In this document: in pieces, positions 9,638 through 18,742 of the stretch
Numbering within the stretch: the first letter of the stretch is position 1
Layout: each line of letters starts with the position of its first letter
Origin: Azolla caroliniana
Taxonomy: Eukaryota; Polypodiophyta
Length of the DNA stretch: 64,000 nucleotides
Assembly (NCBI GenBank): GCA_043228905.1
Contig: JBHGNT010000007.1
Span: 7,502,001 to 7,566,000 of the forward strand
Reading direction: 5' to 3'
Position numbers and translations under genes: made by a program
The notes under the pieces: generated by a model
Seen by the model: the letters and a program-made list of their open reading frames with translations, nothing else
Told to the model about the DNA's origin: nothing
The model's database searches: none

Positions 9638-12600
9638 CTACACTACGACACTCGCCCCCTCCAAACCCGCACATCCTCCGGTATGTGCCGAAGTTCTTGA
9701 TTCTTCGTATCCGTCTTCATCCGAAGCTTCCTCCGATTCTCCCCTTATGTCGACTATGAGTTGTAATCCACTTTCTTCGCTTCCCGCATCATTGTGGTCT
9801 TCGTCCGATTGCTCCTCGTTGTCGGCCTCGACTTGGATCACATAAGGTTTGTCGTCGGTCCGTTTCTTAAAAATCTTCACCCGCTTCCCGGCTATAGGCA
9901 CTCGTAGTATTGTTCCATCCAACTCGGACAGTCGGTACGTCCCGTTGTCGAAGACCTTCCGAACCTCGTACGGCCCGAACCACCTTTTCGCGAATTTCCG
10001 CATCGTTGTATGTTGATGGTCCAAGCTACTATCATATATGATCACCCAATCTCCTTCTTCAATCCTCCTCGGTCGTAGTCGGTGCTTTGTGTCGAACCGG
10101 CTTTTGTTCCGGAATCGTGCTTCTTGTTGTCGACGTGATGCTTCCGCTACATCTTTCGGTCTTCCCTCCAGTTGTCGTATCCGGACCGCTAGTAGATCTT
10201 CCCGGCTCATCTCTTCCTTCCACGGTAGTATTGTCCATGTCGCGATTGCGGTTTCCGTTGGCATTACCGGTGCTTGTCCGGTCATGAGTTCTGCCGGCAT
10301 GTAACCGGTCACGGAGCTATGCGTCGTCCGATCCGCCCATAGTGCATACGGAAGCATTTGTGGTCAATCCTTCACCCTTCCGTCGCATGCCTTCGCAAGT
10401 GCTTTCACGATCGGACTATGTCCTCGTTCGATCTTCCCGTTGGCCTCCGGATTGTAGGCCGTTGTCAACGTTAACCGAACTCCATGTTTGGCGAAGAATC
10501 CCCTAGCTTTGTCCGAGTCGAGTTCTCCCCGGTCCGCAATCACTTGTCCTACGCAGCCGTACCTACAAAACACTTCTTCCAAAAGAAATTGGCACACCGC
10601 GGCACACGTTTTCCTCCGAAGCGCTCGACCTTCAACTTGGTTTGTGAGATCTTCTCGAGCTAACACCAAGTATTTCTTTTGTCCAATCCCGGTCGGCATA
10701 GCTACAATGTCGACCATCCACTTGAAGTTGATTGTCGGTGAGAATGTCGGATGCAGCTCATCTCGGTGTCGGACCCCGGAGTAGACTTGGCATTTCTCGC
10801 AGCTTTCTGTGAACTCCGCGACATCTTTATACATGTTCTTCCACCAATATCTTTGCTTGATTTTCACAAAAGTTGCCCATGTTCCTCGATGTCCAGCCCA
10901 ATCGGATTCGTGGAACTCGGACATTATCCGGTTTCGTTGCTCTTTCGTCCCGACTACTCGAAGTGGTATCCCATCCGGTCTTTTCGGCGTCCTCCATATT
11001 AAACCGTTTTCCAAGAAGAACTTTTGGACTTGCCTCTTCTTCCTTCGGATCTCGGCTCTCCTTTCTTTATCATTTGTTGAATCCTCGACCTCTTGTAGCA
11101 TCTTCCCGATCATCAAGGTTTCCCCCTCGTATTCTTCTTCCCGGAATTCTCGGATCACGTTCACTCGGCATATGTGTTCTGACGTGAAGTAGTCTTCGGA
11201 AACTTCTTCATTATCTGATTCGCTTATGTCGTCTTCAAACCGCGCCCTCGATAACATGTCTGCTACCGCGTTGTCCTTCCCCGAGATGTGTCGAACCTCC
11301 GGATTAAGTGACTTGACATATGCAATCCACCTTAGCATAGCCACATCCGGTATCGTACAACACCGCATCATCCCGAGTATCGTAAGACAATCCGTCTCGA
11401 TCACCACTTCAGCTCCGATCAAATAATCCCGATCCGATTTTATCGCCGACACGACTCCCCACAATTCTCTTTTGACTTGTGCATATCCGCGTTGCCTTTC
11501 GTTGAGGACCTTTGCTCCAAATCGGATCGGATACCGCGAACCATCCGAGTCGGCTTGATTGATGACCCACCCGATACCGGTTGGACTTGTATCAACCGTT
11601 ACTATGATTGGCCGCTCGTAGCTTGGCTTCTTAAGTGATTCCGCCCTCCATAGTGTCTTCTTGAGTTTCCTCATGGCTTTAGTGTGTTCCGGTTTCCACT
11701 CAAATTTCTTACCTTTCCGCAACAAGTGATATAGCGGGTCCGCTATATGTGCATAGTGCGGAATCCATATGTGATAGAATGCACACGCACCCAGAAACCT
11801 TCGGACTTCCGATGTTGACTCACATACTTCCTTCATAGCTTGAATCGCATCGATCTTTGTTGGTGACGGTCTTCGGCCGAAGGGTCCACATAGATGTCCG
11901 ACCACCAATATTTCTTCTTGACCGAATGCCGATTTCTCCCCGGAAAGTGTTAGGTGCACATCTTCTAGCTTTCGCAACACTTTCTCGCAATCATGAATAT
12001 GGTCGACCACGAACTTTCGGCATCCCCGATCATCCATAGTCTCATCTTTTTCTTCCACCGCGCATCCTTTCATCGGAATGTCATCTAGAAACGGCATCGT
12101 TATCTCCGGGATGCAATCTCGAAGCACCTTGTTCATCGCGTTCATCATATGTGCAACCGAGTTTGTCGCTCCTTGTGGTAGTGTGCACATTCGAACTAGT
12201 CCTATCGGTGTCCGCATGGTAGTGATGTCTCGGCTCTCCACGGCTAGTTGGAATTGGTCATACCCCGAGTATAGGTCCCCGATGGAGTATATCGCACGTC
12301 CGGCAAAAGCTTCCGCGAATTCGTCCACTATCGGACCGACTCCCGAGTTCCGGATCGTGACCTTGTTCACCGGTTGCAAGTCTTGGATGAATCGGAGTGA
12401 CCCATTCTTCTTCGGAACCGTAAACCATCGATTTGAGTACGGAGCACTTGATGGCTCTAGAATCCCCATCGCCACCTTCTCCTTGAGCAAGTCGATGACT
12501 TTCGGAATATGCGCCCGTGGCACCGGAATCGGCTTCAGGTTCCACGGTACATGATCAATCGTGAAAATCACCATCGGCTCCACTATCTTTGGATCAATGC

Positions 12601-13363
12601 ATCCGATCTCCCTCGATGTGAACGCGAATGCTTTGCCGTGTTGCTCCAACATCTCTCGAAACCGTTTTTCTTCTTCTTGTAAGAGGAACCCACCTCCACC
12701 GATCCGAAGTTTCTTCCGGGTCTCATCTGTGAAGGCATGTCCGATATCCACGGACTTCCGAAGTGTCGGATCTCCCGAGACTTCTTTCTTCTTTTGTTCG
12801 CTATCGGCGGGTAGTGGTCCCGCGGCCGGTTTCACCTTCTTCTCCACGGTCTTGTATTTCGTACTTACCATTGCTTCTTCTTTGCGGAGCGCATCCGGCC
12901 CCATTTTCGCAACGATCTCGTACATCTCGACCGATTCCACCGGGACTACCCGGTTCCCTTGGCTTTTATCTTCCGCAAGCTCTTCAAGCCGTTGCAGTGT
13001 ATTCCCATAGAACACTTCCTCGATCACTCCCACGATTTCTTCGTCTTCTTTTATTATTGATGCCGACCGTAACTTATCCTCCACTTGTCGGTATTGTTTC
13101 TTCATTCCTCTGGTTACGGCCGTGTACGTAGATGCCCCATCCGGGCCGATTCGTACTTGTTTTGCTCCGAGAGGTTTCTTCCTGTGTGGGGTATCAGGGC
13201 TTCTCGGACTATCACTTCCCCACTCCGCAACAGTCCGCTTTAAAAATCCATTCTCACTTGGGACAAGAGTTCCCTCTTGTTCCTTTCGTGATTTGCCGGC
13301 ACCGTTAGGAATTGGACGGATTTCCCTCCGTTTTGGCTCCGAATTCGCGCAAAAGCCGCACCA
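9638..13363 (-). pseudogene. Gypsy pol: RT, RNase H, integrase (one nonsense codon)
   Basis: The frame is open from 13363 and lies in the -1 frame relative to gag-protease, overlapping it by about 120 nt. The first ATG is at 13105. RT has RWFTVPKKNGSLRFIQDLQPVN, the GATNSVAHMM segment and the catalytic FLDD. RNase H has VTVDTSPTGIGWV and later HISGKDNAVADMLSR. Integrase shows the zinc-binding pattern ending CEKCQ, then the catalytic acidic residues in MVDIVAMP, IADRGELDS and KIERGH. A TGA at 10364-10366 stands where this family has Trp (VKD-stop-PQMLPYALWADRTTHSS). Beyond it are the C-terminal domain with RWFGPYEV (GPY/F type) and an acidic tail. No chromodomain is evident. If the TGA is recent, other copies may be autonomous. 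Confidence 0.9.
9651..9668 (-). promoter_or_regulatory. Gypsy polypurine tract
   Basis: Read on the minus strand the bases just before the 3' LTR are GGGTTTGGAGGGGGCGAG. This is a purine-rich tract at the position expected for the primer of plus-strand synthesis. Confidence 0.75.
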
Positions 13364-15279
13364 CTATCGAGCACCTTCGTCTCCATCCGTGAAGCCGTGA
13401 TAAAGGGTTGGCCGAGGATGACAGAATGTGAAACCTCATCCTGCACAAAGAAATTTTGGTCAATTTCGACATCCCCGATCTTTACCGTCACATCCGGACA
13501 AGCCGCAAATAGGTCTTCTGTCGTTTTCGTGGCTGCCCGAATCTTCCATCCATGGTTGGTGTTTATAGGCCACTTCCCCTTTCGGTAGAACTCCTTGGAC
13601 ATCAAGTTGATCTCCGATCTGTGATCAATCAATGCTAGCACGGGTTCTTTGATGTTGCCGATTCGGACCGGAGTCTCCGTAGTCGCACGTGCCCAGTGTG
13701 GCCTTGTATAGTGGGAGTTCGGGATTTCGCCTTCCACTTCGGTGTCGTTCATTGAAACGGTATTTGCATTCACCCTTGGAGCATTTTCCTCCGTACTTTG
13801 TCTCTTTCTTTTCACGAGATCCACGAGAAGATCGTGAAACTCCTTCTTCGCTATTCCGAGTAGTTCTCGCAGCGAAAAATCTACCCGGCTATCCAAGATT
13901 CTTTCCTCGAACACTCTTTTCAAGTCGGTTTGTTGTTCTATGTCCGAGGCGAGCTTGAATGCCGGAGTCGCCTTTTCTTTTCCCTTACCTCCGGAGTTCC
14001 AGCTTTCCGGTATCTTCGATGGTCCGGCCGCATCCTCCGTGCGCCGTCGTTTCTCGTCCACATACACCTCATGTAATTGACACAGGGCGTATATGCTATT
14101 CTTGTCGACAGGGCACTCCCATCCCGTAGCTTCCCGGACGCCTTCCGCGGTGTTTCGGATATCGTTGGAGTCGGTTTTCTCGGTGTTTCCTAGCACCTCC
14201 GGCCAGAAAGACGCCTTCGCTCCCGTTGACTCCCCGACACATATTCCCGCGGTTGTCGCATAGTTGCTTCTTGCCGCTAACTCCTCCTCGAGCACCTTCT
14301 TCATGCCGCCTTTCCGGAAGTTCGGTCGGAGTGGCTTCCGAGAGTCCATCGAATGAACCCGGTTTCCCTCGTAGTAGATGAGATCCCGTCGTAGCGCCTC
14401 CTTATGGTCGTCGCAATCCCTCCGATCGTGTTCGGCGCTATCGCACCATATGCACCGTCGATCCGTATATTTGGAGCTTGTGGGGCGGTCGTCCGACTTC
14501 TTCACCATCGCGATCTTTAGATTCTCCATCTCCTTCAGCAGCTGCTCCACCGTAGACGCGTCGACTCCCTTCTCGGCCGTAATCTCCCGAGCCCTCGGTT
14601 GATGGTCTTCCAGTCCCGTTCTCGGTTTCGGAATCGGTTCCGAAACCCTCTTTTCTTCGTTGGCAAGCCATTGCCCCCTCTTCGTGTACCGCGCGACGAT
14701 ATCCCGCACGCTTTCCCATGTTTCGGTGAGGCCGCTTTCGGTGGTCGCGTCCTCAAGAAGCACTCCGAGATCTTTCCGGTCCCGGACGTCCACAGCTCGC
14801 AAAAACATGATGACTTTGTCCGGCGCAAGTATAGTTTGATCTCTCGCGGACAACCTCCCGAACCGACTTTCGAATGTCGAAAACACTTCGAGGACCTTCA
14901 ACCCCTTACCTGACGTTTCCACCCAATCCTCGAATCCCCTCCGCGTTGCCTTGGAGGAGTCCTCGATGGCAAACGTGGTCTTTAACGCCTCTTCGAATGC
15001 TTCCCACGTCGGATTTTGTTGTTGCAACCCGTGGATACTCCCTTGAAGCCCGTCGGTCGCCACCCGGTTAAAGGATGTCACTTGCAGTCCTTCCGAAGCC
15101 CGGCACCGGAGCATCTCCGCCTTGTAGTCCTGCAAATATCGCGACACATCCTTACCATTAAATTGCCCGTTGCGTTGCACGAGCCGCTCTACTGATGCCG
15201 AAATCTCCGACATCGTGCGTTGTTCTTGAAGCATCCGTTCGAACATCGCCATCATATTGTTAGCTTGTTGAGCCTCCAT
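13240..15279 (-). CDS. Gypsy gag-protease
   Basis: I place the start at the ATG at 15279 (MEAQQANNMM). The frame is open further upstream, but that part is LTR. The gag core includes YLQDYKAEMLRC, NPTWEAFEEALKTTFAIED and ATRRGFEDWVET, with one zinc knuckle-like CIWCDSAEHDRRDC. A retropepsin-like domain near the end has LALIDHRSEINLMS; the usual D-[ST/H]-G turn reads D-H-R, so the glycine is replaced and activity is doubtful. VILGQPFI is the expected late protease motif. The frame ends at TAA 13240-13242 after VRMDF, with TTTTTAA at the end where the pol frame is reached by a -1 shift. Confidence 0.88.
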   Translation of the reverse strand: MEAQQANNMMAMFERMLQEQRTMSEISASVERLVQRNGQFNGKDVSRYLQDYKAEMLRCRASEGLQVTSFNRVATDGLQGSIHGLQQQNPTWEAFEEALKTTFAIEDSSKATRRGFEDWVETSGKGLKVLEVFSTFESRFGRLSARDQTILAPDKVIMFLRAVDVRDRKDLGVLLEDATTESGLTETWESVRDIVARYTKRGQWLANEEKRVSEPIPKPRTGLEDHQPRAREITAEKGVDASTVEQLLKEMENLKIAMVKKSDDRPTSSKYTDRRCIWCDSAEHDRRDCDDHKEALRRDLIYYEGNRVHSMDSRKPLRPNFRKGGMKKVLEEELAARSNYATTAGICVGESTGAKASFWPEVLGNTEKTDSNDIRNTAEGVREATGWECPVDKNSIYALCQLHEVYVDEKRRRTEDAAGPSKIPESWNSGGKGKEKATPAFKLASDIEQQTDLKRVFEERILDSRVDFSLRELLGIAKKEFHDLLVDLVKRKRQSTEENAPRVNANTVSMNDTEVEGEIPNSHYTRPHWARATTETPVRIGNIKEPVLALIDHRSEINLMSKEFYRKGKWPINTNHGWKIRAATKTTEDLFAACPDVTVKIGDVEIDQNFFVQDEVSHSVILGQPFITASRMETKVLDSGAAFARIRSQNGGKSVQFLTVPANHERNKRELLSQVRMDF

Positions 15280-15298
15280 CTCCTTGCCGCCCGTTTTC

Positions 15299-15317
15299 AC
15301 GTCGGGTTCACCAACTG
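15299..15317 (-). promoter_or_regulatory. Gypsy primer-binding site (candidate)
   Basis: Immediately after the 5' LTR the minus strand reads CAGTTGGTGAACCCGACGTG. The TGGTGAACCC stretch has the TGG expected from pairing with a tRNA CCA end. I could not name the tRNA. Confidence 0.5.
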
Positions 15318-16144
15318 TGTCGTGCCTTTCGGCTCCGGATCGTTGCGTGAGTCGGGTGGGAACCACAGAGGTCTTGGACTAGGAGAAAGAAGTTCGTGAG
15401 ATAGAGATTAATTATGAGTAAATAGCAAAGAGAAAGATAAGAAACTCGTGAATCACACGAGTATACTATATTAATTGGTACTTAGGGTGTTAAGAGAGAA
15501 GTAGATGTATAAATCGTGAATCCCACGAATAATTTTTGTATTGATTAATTCTTAATCCAAATAATCAACAACAACTACAATGTGCTCCCCGTCCTTATAT
15601 AGTGATGGGAGAGACTAAGCATAGCTACATGCTTTTTCTAATATGATCATGCACACTAAATGTGCATGTAATGCTTTTTTTATTTCCTAAGTATAGGGCC
15701 CATGCACGCTAGATGTGCATGAGTTATTTTTAGTGTCTCGCGTTTTTCTTTTTCATATATTAAGAAAAATACACGATTTACCTTTTAATAAAGGTATGCA
15801 TAAATAAAGGTCTTATACATATTAAATCTATATTTAGAACACTTAAGAGAATTTAATGTAATGGTAAGGTTGGGGTTTGTCAACGTGGAGGTGCAGAGTT
15901 CGAATCACGCCCTGCGCAGTAGTGAGTATTTCCTTTCTTTTTACATTTATGTCTCTTTATCCGGCTCTTCCTTGCCGGTATGCCGTTTTCTTCCTTGCCG
16001 GTATGCCGTTTTCCTCCTTGCCGGTATGCCGTTTTTCCCTCTTGCCGGTATGCCGTTTTCTTCCGGTTCTCACCGAGCACTCCATTCTCTATCCGGAGAG
16101 ACAAAAATATAATTTCCACATAGTGTGCAACCTACACTACGACA
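15318..16144 (-). repeat. Gypsy 5' LTR
   Basis: This 827-bp LTR is the promoter copy for the minus-strand element and is nearly identical to 8824-9650. A TATA-like CTATATAAGG lies at 15593-15602 on the minus strand. It contains the same tRNA-like segment (15861-15949) and four-copy short repeat. ACGT follows it at 16145-16148 as the target duplication. Confidence 0.95.
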
Positions 16145-16310
16145 ACGTGGATGCGTACACTACGGCGCGGTCAAGACTTTTGCACGCGGATGCGTACACG
16201 GTGCAGGTTGGACGCGCGCGCGTGTGGATGCCTACACTACTATACGGTCGGGACTTTTGCGAGCGGACGCGTCTACGGTTTGGTTGCGACGCACATACGG
16301 ATTGTGCACG
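16145..16310. repeat. Minisatellite, right part
   Basis: The modules GTGGATGCGTACACTACGG, GACTTTTGCACGCGGATGCG and TTGGACGCGCGCGCGTGTGG resume right after the gypsy element. They show that it landed within the array rather than at its edge. Confidence 0.88.
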
Positions 16311-16360
16311 GGCTAAAGTTTATGAATGATTGTGTCATTTGGCCGAATCATACGGACAAT

Positions 16361-16497
16361 CGCATGCAACCAAAAGCCAAGGCCATGCAACTAAAAGTAA
16401 AAGGCATGCATCTAAAAATGGAAGCATGCAACTAAAAGCAGAGGCCATGCAACTAAAAATAGAAGCCATCCAACTAAAAGTGGGCATGCAAAGTAAT
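16361..16497. repeat. 21-bp tandem repeat (CATGCAACTAAAA type)
   Basis: About six to seven imperfect copies of CATGCAACTAAAAGTAGAAG run at a spacing of 18-21 bp. They lie in the right part of the 7453-16936 element, beyond the GC-rich array. No function is evident. Confidence 0.85.
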
Positions 16498-16936
16498 ATT
16501 GGGGAGGAGCATCAACGAGGAGCTCGATATATGTCCCATTTTTTTCCGTCCTAGTTTTTTCCCCCCCTTCTTTCTTCTTCCCTCTCGGATTCGAGAAATA
16601 AATTATCTCACATATTGATATCAAACTCCTAGCTTTGTTTACTCGATCTTTCTGGTAAAAAATTATCTCTCGTATTCATATCGGACCACTCCTTGCATGG
16701 TTGTTGGCTCCTTTCTTTGAAAAATTAATCTCTCATTTCCATACCCAACCCATTGTAACACAATTCTGAAATTATAAAGAATCGATTTTCTTTTGCAATA
16801 AACTAATGATTTGTCTCTCCCACTTGTCTTATGCTTAAAACTTGCTTTTGTTGTACATGTTGCTCTAAATCCTTCTAGTCCAGAACCCCGGCGGTTTCGT
16901 CTCACAATCCGCACATAGTGACGGATTTTGACGACA

Positions 16937-17185
16937 CCGTCGTCATCTTTGCCACCGGGGCAAAGGTCTCCTCGTAGTCAACTCCATGCGTCTGAGCGTA
17001 TCCTTTCGCTACGAGTCGAGTTTTGTAGCGGTTTACGGAGCCATCGACGTTATACTTCACCTTGTAGATCCATCTGCATCCGATCGCCTTTTTGTGTGGT
17101 GAGGTGGAAACGAGATCTCACGTCTCATTCTTCCGTAGTGCCTGCATCTCCTCGTTCATTGCTTCGATCCATCACGGGTCCTTTG
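16937..17185 (-). pseudogene. Copia-1 reverse transcriptase, N-terminal part
   Basis: The minus strand encodes [33 protein letters not shown] and [20 protein letters not shown], the start of a copia RT. TGA codons replace expected tryptophan positions (DP-stop-WIEAM, NET-stop-DLV). The segment ends at MTTV, where the 7453-16936 insertion begins; pol resumes on the other side. Confidence 0.88.
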
Positions 17186-17794
17186 TGATGAAAATAAACG
17201 AAACTTTCCAAACTTCACCTCTCGGCCACAACCAAGGAAACACACGAATCGTTGTTGCAGAAAATGGGAAATGCGAAAAATAGAGAGGACACACGATTTA
17301 TCGTGGAAAACCCTGTACGGGAAAAACCACGGGAGTACAAGACTCCAAACCAACACTATACAAGGAGAAGTATACAATGGCGAGCTGCAAGGCGACGACC
17401 TTGAGCTCGCTGTTCTCGCCACAGGCGGCGGAAATACACAGAGGCGTCGTCCTCTTCCTCTCTCGCGCTCTATCTCTCTCTCTCTCTCTCGGCTGCTCTC
17501 TCTTCACTCCTCTAGAGTGGAAAAACAGAAAAATGAATAGCAACAACAAAACTGTTTGCCCTAAGTCATATTTATACATATATGACTTTGGGGCTATTTA
17601 CAACTATAGCCTCAGGGGCCCATAGGGAACATATTCACGGATATGTCCCTGCATCCGGATCGCTCTCCGGGTACATTCGTCATCCGGCACCGAAGCCGGG
17701 GTCTTCATCATCCGGATCCGAAACCGAAACCGGGCTCGTCGGCATTCATCTCCGACATCCGACCATCCCATCCGAAGGGATCGTAATCCCAACA
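17186..17794 (-). mobile_element. Solo LTR (609 bp) in Copia-1 pol
   Basis: The segment starts TGATGAAAAT and ends AATCCCAACA and is flanked by CTTTG on both sides (17181-17185 and 17795-17799). Without it, the copia frame joins FRKPQS to KDP-WIEAMNEEM. It includes the LTR hallmarks shared with other copia LTRs here (CTCGGCCACAACC, GTGGAAAACCCTGTACGGG). TATAAATATGACTT read on the minus strand is TATA-like, so its sense is minus. It represents LTR-LTR recombination that removed the rest of an element. Confidence 0.9.
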
Positions 17795-17799
17795 CTTTG

Positions 17800-18742
17800 C
17801 GGCTTCCGAAAAGGTTTCCGGCTCCCGTATTGTCGCTACCTTCATCATAAAGGCGTAATGGTATGCCATATAATCGTTGTAGCTGAATCGGCTTACATGG
17901 TTCTTTTCACAGGTGGATCAGCAGAGTTTTTCATTTGCAGAGATGAGGGCTTTCTTAGCTCCGATTGGTACCTTGAAACCACCGAACTCACTGTCGAGTG
18001 AGTGAGTCGACTCATCGTCGTTGAAGCAATCGTCTTCGTATTCCGACATTTTCACCTTGCCTTTGTCCATCTTCGGGCTAGGTCATGATTTGCTTTGATC
18101 GTTCAAAGGCTCTTGTTGTCCGCTCAATCGGGTCGTGATTGGACTTTCTTCGAATATGCGCGTAAGGCGATCTTCATCCTTGATCTCTTGTTCGGCAAAT
18201 TCCGGGTCGAGCGGAGTTGGAGTCGGAGTTGTCTCAAGTGCGTACCAGGATGCGGACTCGTAAAAAACGACGTCTCGACTTACTCGAGATTTTCGAGTTG
18301 AAGGGTTGTAGCACTTGTACCCCTTTTGCTCCAATGAGTATCCTACGAGGATACATTTCTCTGACTTCGGGTCAAGCTTTTGACGCTTCTCGTCGGGGAT
18401 GTGCACGTACGCTATCGCTTCGAATATGTGGATGTGCGATAAGTTTGGCTTCTTTCCGAAGTATTTTTCGTGTGGAGTGACCTCGTGCACGCCGGATGTT
18501 GTGCACACCGGTTCATTAGGTAGACGACCGTATTTGCAGCTTCGGCCCAATATGACTTGGGCATATGCTTCTCGTTCATCATGGCCCACGCTACTTCGAG
18601 GATGTGCCGATTTTTGTGCTCGGCTACCCCGTTTTGTTGCGGAGTGTGTCAGCAAGTAAATTCTCGCCGAATTCCTTCCTTTCGGAGATACGCCGTGAAG
18701 TCGTCCGAGAAGTACTCCTTGCCGCCATCCGATCGAAGACAA
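17800..18742 (-). pseudogene. Copia-1 integrase C-terminal part and linker, frameshifted
   Basis: The minus strand reads HEVTPHEKYFGKKPNLSHIH, then KLDPKSEKCILVGYS and KSRVSRDVVFYE, the conserved C-terminal end of copia integrases. It is in a different frame from the upstream integrase core, so a frameshift lies near 18500. The acidic linker towards RT (17800-18082) has several stops. Confidence 0.85.

Larger units (their letters stand above)
8824..9650 (-). repeat. Gypsy 3' LTR
   Basis: This LTR starts TGTCGTGCC and ends TACGACA on the plus strand, and is 827 bp long. In the element's sense (minus) it carries CTATATAAGG near 9090-9115, a TATA-like box. It holds a tRNA-like segment (about 9367-9455) and a four-copy repeat of about 22 bp (9474-9570). 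The last coding frame of pol ends inside it at 9638. Confidence 0.95.
8824..16144 (-). mobile_element. Ty3/gypsy LTR retrotransposon, young, inserted in the minisatellite
   Basis: Two 827-bp LTRs (8824-9650 and 15318-16144) bracket gag-protease-RT-RNase H-integrase on the minus strand, the gypsy order. The target duplication is 4 bp, ACGT (8820-8823 and 16145-16148). By eye the LTRs differ at one position (9374 A versus the matching G in the right copy), pointing to very recent insertion. It is the youngest layer of the left stack. One nonsense codon in pol (10364-10366) and a protease substitution suggest this copy itself may be inactive. Confidence 0.95.
7453..16936. mobile_element. TGTCGT...ACGACA LTR-type element inserted in Copia-1 pol, hosting the gypsy element
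   Basis: The insertion begins TGTCGTGTGG and ends TTTTGACGACA, with CCGT on both sides (7449-7452 and 16937-16940). Removing it with one CCGT restores the copia reading [10 protein letters not shown] exactly. Its own sequence is 7453-8823 plus 16149-16936, about 2.16 kb. It has no coding sequence, a GC-rich minisatellite, a 21-bp repeat and a TATA-like AGAATATATAAGGG at about 7676. Its terminal hexamers match the gypsy LTR inside it. I read it as a long solo LTR or a non-autonomous relative of that gypsy family; a DNA transposon with 4-bp duplications cannot be excluded. Confidence 0.7.

Noticed and set aside
10038-14913. Plus-strand frames of 60-158 codons across the gypsy element
   Set aside because: They are antisense shadows of the gypsy gag and pol frames, which carry the recognisable motifs on the minus strand.
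9651-15317. A host gene captured by the gypsy element
   Set aside because: All long frames inside are accounted for by gag, protease, RT, RNase H, integrase and the C-terminal tail; no extra domain remains.
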